Below are positions 53,201 through 63,935 of a stretch of 64,000 nucleotides of DNA, one piece after another. Made by a program: the position numbers and the translations under genes. The notes under the pieces were generated by a model. The model saw nothing but the letters and a program-made list of their open reading frames with translations. It had not been told where the DNA came from and did not search any database. Source of the stretch: Meloidogyne chitwoodi. Taxonomy: Eukaryota; Nematoda; Chromadorea; Rhabditida; Meloidogynidae. The stretch is taken from the NCBI GenBank assembly GCA_015183035.1, contig JACZZP010000004.1, positions 930,001-994,000 on the forward strand. The letters are read 5' to 3'. Each line of letters starts with the position of its first letter. The stretch's first letter is position 1.

Positions 53201-56200
53201 TCTCTTGCCAAATTTTTATTCATAGGCATTAATAAAAAAATTTCTTTTTTATTTTGAAATTTTACCAATTTGGCGTTATTGTGGAGCATTAAGTTTTTAA
53301 AATAAATTTATTAACATATTTTCTACCTGCAAATAGCAGTAGGATCAGTTTGTTGACTTGAAAAAGCTTTTAACGGATTGTGTCTATTATAAGGCTAAAT
53401 TTTAATTAATATTTAATAATTAATTTATTTTTTACTTGAAAACGTGCCATACAATACTGTCCTTTCCATAATTGACTTTAAATATAATAAAATATAAATT
53501 ATTGTAATAATTTAATTAAACACCCCTGTTTATTCTTTTTTGCCGATATTTTTCTACAAGTTGCCCATGAACCTGTCCATAGGTTATTGCCAGCTATTAA
53601 TTAATTGTTTTAATCATTAAATATTATATAATTGTTTAGAAAGAATTTAAAAATTTTATTTTCCCTTAAATTAGTGAAAATTTTAAGAATGTACATATAC
53701 TAATTAAAGTACTTCTAATAAAATGGTCAAAATTGTTTTTCGCTTTGCACCCTTGCGAGTCTGTATTTAGCCAGAATTGTATTCCAGCTTACAAAAATAC
53801 TTAAAGAGGTCTTGGAAGGACAATAGATTATCAACTATTTTTATTTATCTAACTTTTTAAATGAAAAATAATATATGTATCATTAAAAACCAGCTTATAA
53901 TTAAGAAATTAGGATAAAAATGATTGAAAAATGAGGAAAGGATAAAAGACACTCAAAACTTCTACTTTTCTTTACTCTATTTTATCTTCCTCCTAAGACA
54001 ATGATTTACTCATTTTGATGAATGGAATTAAGAAACATTAAAATACAATAAAAATATCGGATTAGGTATAATTTAAATAATTACTAGAGCTGTTCCAAGA
54101 GTCTTGGTCTTGGTGGTCTTGGTTTTCTTGGTTTTTTTTTGGTCTTGGTCTTGGGTCTTGGCTTGTAAGTCTTGGTCTTGGGTCTTGGTGTGATACCATA
54201 GGGGGACCAAGCACAATTTTGGGGAAAAATTTTGGCAAGAGGTTTAAAAATTAAAAAAATTTTTTGCCTGCGGCGCTGAAAATGGTTAATATTTGGCAAC
54301 TAATGCAATAATTTTTTCAAATTTTCGCCTGCGGCGCTAAACTTGCGAGGTTTTACATTTTCTAAAGGTACTTAATATATTTTGTCATGTGTAAATAAAT
54401 AATTAAACTCAGAGTCATTTTTAATCGCTGGTATATAATCCAATTAAATTTTGGGAGAAAGACTTATCACACCCAACACTTAAACAGCTTGCGAAAATTT
54501 TTCTTTGTTCACCACCAAGCACAGTAGAGCGTGAAAGAACATTTTCGATTCTTGGAGAAATTTACAAGCCAAAACGGCTTTCTTTTAGTAGCACTCATGC
54601 TAAACAGCAATTGTTATTACATTTTAATTATGATTTTGGGGATTTATAATAAATTTTAATGAATTTAATTTTTTGTATAAGTATATTAAAATATTTTTAG
54701 TCTTGGTCTTGGGTCTTGGTCTTGTTTTTCTTGGTTTTTTTTGGTCTTGGTCTTGAGTCTTGGTTATAAGTCTTGGTCTTGGGTCTTGGTTATTTTTGGT
54801 CTTGGAACAGCTCTAATAATTACTAATGAATTAATACGCAAGCTATTTCTGAAACACAACTGACTCGATTCTTCATTTTACATTTCTTTTTAACTTTTTT
54901 AATTTTAATCAAATAAATACTTACATACTACAGCTGCTGGAACCTTTCCCATAGCATCAACAACTTTTTAAAATTAAAATTAAAATTAAAATTAAAATTA
55001 AAATTAAAATTAAAATTAAAATTAAAATTAAAATTAAAATTAAAATTAAAATTAAAATTAAAATTAAAATTAAAATTAAAATTAAAATTAAAATTAAAAT
55101 TAAAATTAAAATTAAAATTAAAATTAAAATTAAAATTAAAATTAAAATTAAAATTAAAATTAAAATTAAAATTAAAATTAAAATTAAAATTAAAATTAAA
55201 ATTAAAATTAAAATTAAAATTAAAATTAAAATTAAAATTAAAATTAAAATTAAAATTAAAATTAAAATTAAAATTAAAATTAAAATTAAAATTAAAATTA
55301 AAATTAAAATTAAAATTAAAATTAAAATTAAAATTAAAATTAAAATTAAAATTAAAATTAAAATTAAAATTAAAATTAAAATTAAAATTAAAATTAAAAT
55401 TAAAATTAAAATTAAAATTAAAATTAAAATTAAAATTAAAATTAAAATTAAAATTAAAATTAAAATTAAAATTAAAATTAAAATTAAAATTAAAATTAAA
55501 ATTAAAATTAAAATTAAAATTAAAATTAAAATTAAAATTAAAATTAAAATTAAAATTAAAATTAAAATTAAAATTTAAATTTAAATTTAAATTAAAATTA
55601 AAATTAAAATTAAAATTAAAATTAAAATTTAAATTTAAAAAAACCATCAAAAATCCATTGAACTTTTCTAAATTCTTCTCTAAATTCCTCTGTACAACTA
55701 CAATTATTACATTTACTAGCATCATTTGATGTTTTTGCATAATTATAAATTGTTAAAAGAAAATGTGTTAAATCAGATAAACAAGGCTAAATAAATTTAA
55801 TATTTAATTAATTAATTAAATTCTACCGCTGATATGTCATATTTTGTTATTGGTTCAAAAAAGTTGATTATATCCTTAAAATAATTTTTTTAAGAAAAAA
55901 ATTCTAAAATAAATTATAAATTGAAATAGGAAATAAAATTTATTAAATATTCGAAATTCATTGATCAAACTCAAAAAATTCGCAAACATTTTTCCGCAAC
56001 TTCAAAAAATTGTCGAAAAATAATTTATTATTATTTTAATTTTTAAATATATAAAAATAATTATTTTAATAATTTTCTCTTTATTTATTTTACCCTAATA
56101 TAATCAACATCTCCATCAATAGTTGCTTGTCTCATTTCTCCCAATTCATTCCATAATTGTTTAAATAAATCCAAATCAATTATTATTTGACTTTGAGAAT

Positions 56201-56405
56201 CTGAAAAAAAATCTCCAATAAATTTTCCCATATTATTTTCATATTCAGTATCATAATCTTGATTTAATTGAAGTAATTCTTCTCTTGTTAATTTAAAAGG
56301 ATCATAATCAGTTATTTTTGAATTTATTGAAATTCCTTTAGAAATTGTTGTTTTAAGGAAGGAAAATAATAAAATAAAAATAATAATATTCTTTTTAATA
56401 AACAT
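44226..56405 (-). CDS. NRF-6-like acyltransferase-3 membrane protein
   Basis: About 31 short exons on the minus strand run from ATG 56405 to a stop at 44226. There is a signal peptide (exon 1, 56405-56094). The Cys-rich extracellular NRF domain includes CLSDLTHFL, VVDAMGKVPAAV, GNNLWTGSW, KGQYCMARF and LGLCTPDSCT, from exons at 55786-55645 down to about 52740. A multi-pass acyltransferase domain follows: LDTRMEEGQIRCLHG, RFLSMCWVIFGHT, VDSFFLL, GWTWYLANDFQ, YVKPYIRCGPYIIG and CAYLLHPILL. The C-terminus is AMEVPVAHIDKLLFG plus a Gly-rich and Glu/Lys-rich tail. Family members act in lipid or drug transport in the nematode gut and embryo. The motif order is complete. Most junctions close in phase, but the exon ending near 50954 is tentative. 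Introns carry at least seven repeat insertions. Confidence 0.85.
45287..45727. mobile_element. 441-bp palindromic MITE, hAT-like
   Basis: The ends are GGTAATCTTCACCAATCTGG and its inverse. The 8-bp duplication TATTACTG lies at 45279-45286 and 45728-45735. The arms, about 180 bp, are nearly identical. It lies in an intron near the 3' end of the acyltransferase gene. A diverged piece occurs at 62278-62330. Confidence 0.8.
46260..46620. repeat. AGCTTAG foldback repeat in an acyltransferase intron
   Basis: Inverted outer phrases (around 'aaattaattaattttaa' and 'ttaaataatttaaatatttt') enclose two core hairpins, GCTTAG-ttttA-CTAAGC near 46372-46400 and its counterpart near 46501-46532. It belongs to the dispersed family described in the findings. 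Confidence 0.5.
47138..47212. repeat. TTTATTCGC hairpin MITE, copy 2
   Basis: TACACCTCATTTATTCTCAA faces TTGCGAATAAATGAGGTGTA, in an acyltransferase intron. Confidence 0.65.
47583..47706. mobile_element. Short MITE related to the one in the Maverick TIR
   Basis: GGGGCTGAGTC...GACTCACCCC ends enclose 'tcgaaatt' and 'cgaaataattcgaaataaaaacctc' phrases shared with 23913-24010. It is diverged at the ends and I could not define a target duplication. It lies in an acyltransferase intron. Confidence 0.6.
49745..50395. repeat. AGCTTAG foldback repeat, large copy
   Basis: The outer arms 'aaataatattaaatatgc...aattaattaattttaaatg' and their inverse near 50320-50370 enclose core hairpins at about 49850-49886 and 50245-50272. 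The middle is unique. It lies in an intron of the acyltransferase gene. Confidence 0.55.
50706..50824. repeat. TTTATTCGC hairpin MITE, copy 3
   Basis: GGTAAACACCCCATTTATTC faces GCGAATAAATAAGAATATTT ACCC, in an acyltransferase intron. Confidence 0.6.
51433..52491. mobile_element. Nested mariner-like palindrome
   Basis: The outer ends are CACTCCGCCACATAATTATA and inverse, with TA on both sides. A second set of the same CCGCCACATAATTATATGAA ends lies at 51611 and 52313, again with TA outside, so one copy appears to sit inside another. The core is also palindromic and shares phrases with 24438-25551. There is no transposase frame. It lies in an acyltransferase intron. Confidence 0.8.
54085..54815 (+). 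mobile_element. hAT deletion derivative with transposase C-terminus
   Basis: TIR TAGAGCTGTTCC and its inverse are flanked by the exact 8-bp duplication ATAATTAC (54077-54084 and 54816-54823). Subterminal arrays of CTTGGTCTTGGG occur at both ends in the same orientation. Between them a plus-strand fragment (about 54440-54650) encodes the hAT C-terminal dimerisation region, including LAKIFLCSPPSTVERERTFS, and ends at a stop. The rest of the transposase is missing, so it is non-autonomous. Confidence 0.85.
54969..55637. repeat. AAAATT hexanucleotide satellite filling an intron
   Basis: About 110 units of AAAATT run almost without error, with a few AAATTT variants near the high-coordinate end. 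The acyltransferase intron here spans about 54964-55644, so the satellite makes up nearly the whole intron between the NRF-domain exons. The 270-codon Asn/Phe frame over it is a repeat artefact. Confidence 0.9.
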
Positions 56406-57642
56406 TTTCTAAAAAAATAGATTTTATTAAAATTAGTTCAGAGATTCTTTTATGAAAATTAAAAATATATATTCACAACTTTTTATGTGTGTTAAATTAA
56501 ATTTTTAAATCATCAAAATGAGTACTTTTTGTTGCATTGCCTTTATAATTTAAATTTATTTTTATATAATAAATAATTTTTTAGTAAAATTTTAAATAAA
56601 TTAAAACTCCCAAACACATGTGAAATAGCGGTTCCAGCAGATAATCTATTTTTATATTTTTGCAAGTCAGAGTATAGCTCTGGCTAAATTAAATATTTTT
56701 GTCTTTATATCAGTAGCTAGATAAAAGGTTGGGTAGATAAAACTTTTTTATTTTAATTAATATAACACATATAAAGGTACCGAGGATTAAATGTGAGTGT
56801 CAGTCGTTTCGAACTATAATTCCTCATTTAGTTTCGGGTAACCGCGACAACCCTAATCTCTACCTATATTTAATTATTTCGCAAATCTATAATAGGTAAG
56901 CAAATATTTTTACAAAATATATTATTTTTTATTTAATTAATTTTAAAAATTTAAAAATCCAAGAATTGTTAAGGAGTATTCATGATAGATTATTATTTTT
57001 GGAAGAGTTCTGGCTAATTTTAAATATTTTATATGTAATTATTATTCGAGATGAATAACGTTTTTCATAGCTAAAAAACGAGCATTTAATAAAAAAGGTT
57101 TTTCTCTTTATTAGAAAACCATTCATATAATAATTACTTGAAAAAATAATTCCTTAAAAAATATCTCTAATAATTTAAAAAGCCGTGTGAAAAAAGTAAA
57201 AAATTGGATTAAGAGAAATTTAAGATTATAAAACAATTTAACAAAGCTATTTTTTGATTTTTCTATAAATATGTAATAGTAGAACAAAAAAATTCTGTTA
57301 TAAATTAAAAAAAACATTTAATTGCCTTTATTTGTTTCAATTTTATTGTTTTGTTTAAAATATCAATTAATTTTATTACAACAATTGTGTTTATTTAAAC
57401 ATAAACTAAATAATAAAAATTAATTTTTATTACTTTTTTTTCTTTTAATTAAAAGGTCTTTTTTGTTTTTATTTTATTGCTTCCCTTATTTATTGCTATC
57501 ATTAAATTAAAATTTTCTATCAATCAGCCACAGATAAAAAATGTGGGAGAATAAAATAGAGTATTTTTAGATTTTTTCCTTGGCAATTATAAAAAAATAA
57601 AAATAAATGACAAAAATATTTTGAAGTTATAATTTTCTTAAA

Positions 57643-57750
57643 CAACCCATTTATTCGCAAAATAAATAAAACTATTTATTAAAAAATTAGAAAATGATAA
57701 AAAATGAATTAAAGAAGTAAAATATTTTTGTGAATAAATCGGATTTTTAC
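57643..57750. repeat. TTTATTCGC hairpin MITE, copy 4
   Basis: CAACCCATTTATTCGCAAAA faces TTTTTGTGAATAAATCGG, upstream of the acyltransferase gene. It is more diverged than the others. Confidence 0.5.
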
Positions 57751-58860
57751 CAAAATTACAAATCAAAAAAATTAAAAATACCGAACTTTTCGTAAAAAAA
57801 TTAATTATGACAAAAATACGTAAATAATGACAATATTAAAATTGGAAATTAATTATTGCACTTAAGTTGCCTAAATTTTTTTTTGAGCAAAAATCAAAAT
57901 TTTAAATTTTTTGCTTAGAATAAATTTAATTTTTAGTTTATTTTTAAATTGCAGAGAGAAGCTTGTTTTCTTTACGAGGCCAATTGATTTTATTTTTTAA
58001 ATTCTCTCTTTTGCTTGCGGTTTGTGGCTTATCAAGAAAGAGAGAGAGAGTGTTTTCAATCAGATTTTTAAAAAAAAGATAAGGAGAAAAATAAAAATTC
58101 CAAAAGAGGGTTTGTAAAGGTCGAGGACAGTCATTGACTGATTGAAGTGTTTGGAAAATAGCAGCTGATCGATTATATTAATTGAAGAATATATTTGAGA
58201 GAGAGTATTATTAATTAATTATTTATTTTTAAAGTCAAAAAAAGAGTAAAAAAAAGAATTTTTTATTTTTGGATTGCAGGCTAAAAATGATACCGAATTG
58301 TTAAGTTAGGAATTATTATTAAAAAAATTTTTAGCTTGTATTTAAGCTTAAAAAATTCTACACAATCTGCTTCATTTGAAAGAGTTAAATAAAAAATATA
58401 TAGTATATACCAGGGTTGCCATATGTGCGGATTTATCCTCATTTTGAGGATTTTAAGAAATCGAAGAGGATTTTTTTGAATATGAGGATTTGTAATAGGT
58501 GGACCATTTGTAATTTCTTGAGTCCAAAAGCTCTGTAGGGGAAGTGGACGAACACTATAAAAAAGGATTAATTTTTTTAAATATTTAACTAAAAAACAAA
58601 AAAAAAAACAAAAACCTTAAAAAATTAGTAATTTTTTACTAGAAAATATGTCTTTTTTAAAATAAAATTTCACCACTAATTTCTTAAAAAATAAAAATAA
58701 AATTTATTTTAAAAAATTGAGAAGGCTTTGAACTTTCTAAATAATTTTAAGTTTTAAAAATTGATTAAAAATTAACAGAGAAATTAATTTTTAAAGTTTT
58801 TGAAAAGTTGCCGCAAAAAGTTGCCGTTAAAAATTCAAATGCATTTGAAATTAAAAAATT

Positions 58861-58938
58861 GACGCCGGCGTCAAAAACGCTAGCGAAAAACGCTTTTTAT
58901 CTAGCCACCCTAAAAAGCGTCAAAAACGCCGGCGTCTT
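58861..58938. repeat. GACGCCGGCGTC palindrome pair
   Basis: GACGCCGGCGTC followed by AAAAACGC recurs about 65 bp later as GCGTCAAAAACGCCGGCGTC. It is unusually GC-rich for this DNA. It may be a fragment of a mobile element end. I see no function. Confidence 0.5.
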
Positions 58939-59644
58939 TTCTCTCCTCTTTTTGCATATTCTTTTCTGCCGCAAGACGCTTGCGTTTTTTATCCAGCCGT
59001 AGCATTAAAAAGGGTTAATTTTTAGTAACTAGAGTTCAATTAGTATCAAAAATTTTCGCCTGCTGCGTTGAAAAAGACCTGAAATTTTTAAAAGTTACCC
59101 ATCTCTAGTTGAAATGTTAGATTTATCTATTAGTACCTTTTAGTACATATACGCAATTATATGTTTCAAGTACAATAAAAAAAATTTTTTACGATTTTGA
59201 AATTCGTAATATTTAACAATTACAAATTATTTTTTGCAAGTAGTACATTAAAAGCGAAATTAAATTTAATATTATTAAATAAAGTAATAAAAAAATATTT
59301 TTATTTATATTTTCGCGTGATAACCTTGAATATTTAATTAAACTTTTTTTATAATTTTTTTCTAAATAAACTTAAAGTTTTATAAGCGTCAATAATTAAT
59401 ATAAATATTTAATTAAATATGTAAAATAATTAAAAATTAAAAAAAAAAAAAAGAATAAAAAAGATTGCGTTCATCTGTTCATTTTCAAAGAATTCTATTT
59501 TAAAAATTAAAACTACAAAATTTACCTAATATAAAAAGAAAAATTTAAAAATTACTAAAGAAACACTTTCTTTATATTATTATATTAAAACAATTCTATT
59601 AATTAAAAAAATAATTAAAATAAATATTTATTTTCAATAAAATA

Positions 59645-61424
59645 ATGAGTACCCAACAACAACAAACAGTTCGTTTTTTAAATAAAAATAAATTATATTA
59701 TTAATTTAAATAAATTTAAAGTTATTTGATATTTATGGTGAACAAGGGTTACCTACAGAATTGGTAACAATTAATGTTTTGAGAACAATAATATCTACTT
59801 TTGGTATTTTATTAAATGCTTCTTTAGTTTATGTTACAGCAAAAAGCAAGTCAGTAGTTTTTTATTTATTTTTAAATTATTATTTTTAATGTTGTTCAAA
59901 ATAAAGTTGTCCTATCTTACCAAACAGAAACTAAATTCCAAAAATAAAATTTTGGAGTTCCTTCCTTTTTTTGAACTCCCAATATAATTAATTAAATCCT
60001 GACAAATATTCTTATATTTATATCTTTTTTTAATATTTTTTAATTTTCTAAAAAGAACATTAAAATCTCCTTGTCATTTATTAATTGCTTTTGATTGTTT
60101 TGTGTCTGGTTTTTATCAATTAGGTAGCTGGTTTTCAATAACAGTTTTATTTGGTCCAAATAATCAATTTATACCAATACGTACTTGTTGTTTACAAATA
60201 CTTCCTTTATTTCAATTTGGATATACTTCTTCATTTACTTCTATGTATTTAATTTCTCTTGATAGATTAATTAGTGTTTTATTTCCTTTTTGGTTTGTTT
60301 TATTATATTTTTTATTAAATTAAATTTAATAATTTTAAAGGTATAAAAATAAAATAAATTCAAAAAAAAATTATTTTATACCAATGCTTCTTCCAATAAT
60401 TTTATGTCCAGCAATTATTATTTATGCTCAATATCGAATTGTTTTTACAGTTCCAGAAACTAAGTAAAATAAATAAATAAATAAATATTTATTTATTTTT
60501 AAAATAAATTTAATTTTAGTAAAGTAATTTGTGTTCCTCATGAATGTTCTTGGGGATGGGCTAGTGACCTAATTTATTATATTTTTATTTTATTTTATGG
60601 TCTTATATTAATTAATTATATTATTGTTTGGATTGTTTTGAAGATGCGTGATTGGAAAAATAATAAAAATTTAGGTAAAAATAATATTTTAAAAATTAAT
60701 TTAATATTCAAAATTAATAAATATAATGGGAAAGTCCAAAAAAAAAAGACAGCTGAACACGGGGACGATTTTTTATAAAATCAAAAATAAAATATGTAAG
60801 AAACAATCCTAATATTTAAATAATTACATCTGTCATTTTTAAAAAAGTTTTTTGAATCTTATGATTTTTTATAAATATTTAGTAGGTTTATTTAATTTTT
60901 ATTTTAAAATTCTAATTAGTATTTTACTTCCCTTTTTTAGGAAACTTTTTTTCTTTTTACATAAATAATTCAAAATAAAAATCTCATTAAATTATAATTT
61001 TTATATTTTTTTTCAGCATCTTCATTTGCCTGGACACGAAAAATATTAAAAACTTTATCAATAATAATGATTTTTAATCTTATTGGTTTCTCAATGAATA
61101 CTATTTTACGTTTAACTGTTCCTCATTTAAATTTAAATATAACACAAAAAGCAATATCAATACATTCATTAACTTGTTTAACTTGTATTGTAATGTCTTC
61201 AAATGCTCCTATATTTTTTACTTTTAGGTAATATTTAATTTTATTTTTATTAAAAAATATATATTTTTTTAATTTTCAGTCAAGAATATAAAAATTCCTT
61301 TTTAAATGTTTTTAAAATTAAAAAAGCAACAGCAAAAATAACAACTGTTAATAGTGCAAAAAATCCAAAATTAATTCAAAATAATAATAATTATTTAAAT
61401 TCTGCATTAACTCCAATAAAATAA
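59645..61424 (+). CDS. Srsx-like chemoreceptor 3 (7TM GPCR)
   Basis: Seven exons join in phase: 59645-59668, 59722-59849, 60056-60292, 60341-60463, 60520-60674, 61017-61227 and 61280-61424, giving 340 residues. Markers shared with receptor 2 are LFDIYGEQGLPT, KSPCHLLIAFDC, SLDRLISVLFPFWY, VPHECSWGWASD and SQEYKNSF. There are seven transmembrane segments and a Lys-rich tail. Exon lengths are nearly identical to receptor 2 (for example 128, 237, 123 and 145 bp), so the two arose by duplication. No element sits in its introns. It is probably neuronal chemosensory, by family. Confidence 0.86.
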
Positions 61425-61815
61425 TTTCCTTTAGTCTAATATTAAGGTGATTATTATAATTAAATTATTTTATTATAAAATTGTATTATTTTCTTTTTTG
61501 ATAAAATTTTCATTGTTTCTAATTAATTAATAACAAAAATAGATTTAAAATAATTATTGTTCTAATTTTATTTTTAAAATACAAATATTAATGTATGACT
61601 TTAAATATAATAAAAATAGTTATTTTATTTTTAATTAAAAAAAAATGATTTTTTTATAAAAATAATTTAAATAATTTAAAATAGAATTAATTAATTAATA
61701 TTATAATTTTAACATTTATTTGTAGATTATATACATTATAACCTAAAATATAAAAATATTTTTTAATTAATCTCTAAATTGTTACTTTAAAAAATAGAAA
61801 AAATTATTGTAAATT

Positions 61816-61932
61816 AAAAAAGAAAATCACAATTGGATTTAATATAGCAATTAAAGAGAATAATAAACCACTACTAATAAACATTTCAAAATGTGAAGAA
61901 GATAATCCAAATAAATTTAATGAAGAATTAAA
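61816..61932 (-). pseudogene. Possible receptor C-terminal fragment
   Basis: A minus-strand open stretch ends at a stop near 61816. It encodes a hydrophobic segment with SSGLLFSLIAILNPIVIFFF, reminiscent of a TM7 with an NP motif. No upstream exons are evident between here and 62160. It could be a relic exon of another receptor. Confidence 0.35.
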
Positions 61933-62039
61933 TTAAAAAATAAATTGGAAATAATAGTTAATAAAGGTCAAAAAGCCTAAAAATGTTTTAAAATTAATAA
62001 AATATATTTTAAATAATAAAATATTATTTCTAATTAATT

Positions 62040-62155
62040 TTTCTGATTAATATTTGAGAGAATTTTTCTGTTTTTTTTTCAATTTTTTTTACAAATTTTA
62101 ACATAAAGGCAAAAAATTTTAAAATTAAAAAAGCAATCTTAATTTAAAAACGAAT
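62040..62155 (+). repeat. Duplicated 5' flank of the chemoreceptor 1 gene
   Basis: On the plus strand this matches, with few changes, the minus-strand sequence just upstream of the receptor 1 ATG (27278, i.e. 27279-27390). Shared phrases are GAGAATTTTTCTGTTTTTTT, TTACAAATTTTAAC and AAAAAAGCAATCTTAATTTA. The match stops at the position of the start codon, and no coding exon follows. Confidence 0.75.
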
Positions 62156-62277
62156 AATTCTAGTAATCAACTACAAATCAGTTAATTTAATTGGACTCAT
62201 AAAATAAAGTAGAGCCGATTTTTTAAGTTGAATAGAAAATTTTTGAAAAATCAAGGACTTGATAAAAATCAATGATT

Positions 62278-62330
62278 GATAAAATCTGATATCAGATTCG
62301 TATCAGCGTCTTCGATAAACTCGAATACAA
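62278..62330. repeat. Fragment related to the hAT-like MITE at 45287
   Basis: CTGATATCAGATTCGTATCAGCG followed by TTCGATAA matches the arm of 45287-45727 (near 45360-45395 and 45635-45660) with one missing base and a few changes. Confidence 0.6.
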
Positions 62331-62508
62331 ATTTTTACGGAAAAATAAAAAAATGTTCGGGACTCCAATTCCAAAGAATGCTCTGTTTTCGGTAAATATT
62401 CCGATTCGACTAAACAATAAATAAACCTTAACCAAAAGTGAAAATAATAGATTATATTATAAAGTTTATAATTACAAAAATAGTAAAAAATAATAACTCT
62501 TTAATCAC

Positions 62509-63935
62509 TTAAATTCCAGAACAAATAATAGATTCAGTGCTTGACATTAATTTGAAAACATTAATTATAAAAGCATTTTCTTGCATCATTTTGACAACAT
62601 TCTAATAAATTCATAATAAAAAAATTATTTATAATTAAATATTAACCTCTATTTTTGGAACTATTAAAAAAAGATTAGCACTAAAAATATTTAAAATTAT
62701 TAAAATAAAAAATATTTAAAATATACATTTTTAAAGATATTTCTTCTTCATTTAAACCAATTCCTCTATAATATTTATGTAAATCAATTATTATTTCATT
62801 ACGAACTTTTTTTACTTTATTTAAAATTTGTTCAGATAATTCAATTGCTTAAATATTTTTTTAAAAATATTTTTAAAAATTAAATAATTACAGTCATTCC
62901 AAAGAAATATTCCCATTAATACAACCATTTCCTCTACTTGCATATTAATATTACGCATATGTGGAACAACATTAATAATTAAATATTTAATTGAATTATA
63001 AAATATTCTAATAAAAATAATTATAAAAATAATATTTATTTTAAAAAGTTAATAACTTTGCAATTTGTTCTGGTTCACTAATTATTTGTTTACTGTCTTT
63101 AAAGAAAAGATGTAATTCACTCAAACGGACATAACCCTTTTAATTTTAAATAATATTTAATATATTAAATTAATAAAAATACCCCATCTGGCATAATAAG
63201 AACATCATCACCTGGCTCAAAATTTAAATATGTTCGAAAAGATCTCTCAGTATTACAAAATAGTGGGCCATAATGAGAAGATAATTTATGCTGAAAAAAG
63301 AAAATATTTTCAACTTTTATAAAAGTAAAATAATCTTTCTTTTTTTAAATTGAGTGCTATTAATTATGCTTTCAAAAGTCCGCAAGTTTTATCAAAGAAC
63401 TTGGCAGACTCAAAATGAAAGAATAAGAAGCACTTTGGAACAACAGCAAATAACTGACAACTATCTTTTCAAAGGGAAGATTTGAAAAAAGCTTATTTGA
63501 TAAATATATTTTAGCTAAAATTGTTGATTTTATGCCTCCAATATAATTAATAAAATAAAAATTTAAAGATAATTCTTTCAGACTTTTGTGAAGTAATTAA
63601 TAAGAAAATTATATTTTTAATATATTTACTTTGTCTTCGGAAGGAAGTTCATTAAAAGGATAAAAAAATCGTTCAAGTATATCATTCATAACAGATACCT
63701 AATTTTTAAATAAAAAAATAATTTATTTATTTTCCATTAAAAATAAATTTACATTTATTTTCATTATTTTAAAATAATTATCAATATGACTTCTAGTTTT
63801 GTTAGTTCCAGAATGTTCTGACAATGAAATAGAACCATTCATTGCTTGAGCAGCTTTATGTAATGATTTTAGTTGTTTATATCCTTCCATCATTCTTTGA
63901 AGATGGGAATATTGAAATGTTTGGTTTGAATTACC
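62509..63935 (-). CDS. Nuclear hormone receptor, ligand-binding part (5' end outside window)
   Basis: At least seven minus-strand exons are readable: about 63935-63761, 63699-63633, 63292-63183, 63139-63053, 63000-62892, 62852-62720 and 62602-62509. They encode a helical domain with segments such as FQYSHLQRMMEGYKQL, VSVMNDILERFFYPF, SSHYGPLFCNTERSF, VVPHMRNINMQVEEMVVLMG, AIELSEQILNKVKKVRNEII and NVFKLMSSTESI. This pattern, with the LRxYY-like 'DLHKYYRGIGL' segment, fits the divergent ligand-binding domain of nematode nuclear receptors. The DNA-binding domain would lie beyond 64000. No clear acidic AF-2 motif is seen at the end. Exon ends are approximate. Confidence 0.65.

Larger units (their letters stand above)
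56406..59644. other. Gene-free AT-rich region with repeat relics
   Basis: No gene is supported. Contents include a TTTATTCGC hairpin (57643-57750), a short GA-repeat patch (about 58040-58055) and a less AT-rich relic near 58410-58560. A palindromic GACGCCGGCGTC unit occurs twice, at about 58861-58872 and 58928-58938. A TTTTCGCCTGCTGCG phrase near 59050 is shared with the hAT derivative at 54270-54340. It forms the 5' side of both the acyltransferase gene and receptor 3. Confidence 0.55.

Noticed and set aside
54084..54299. Lys/Pro/Arg/Thr-rich frame of 71 codons
   Set aside because: It is produced by the CTTGGTCTTGG subterminal array of the hAT derivative.
54928..55740. 270-codon Asn/Phe repeat frame
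   Set aside because: It reads through the AAAATT satellite. The flanking parts belong to exons of the acyltransferase gene in another frame.
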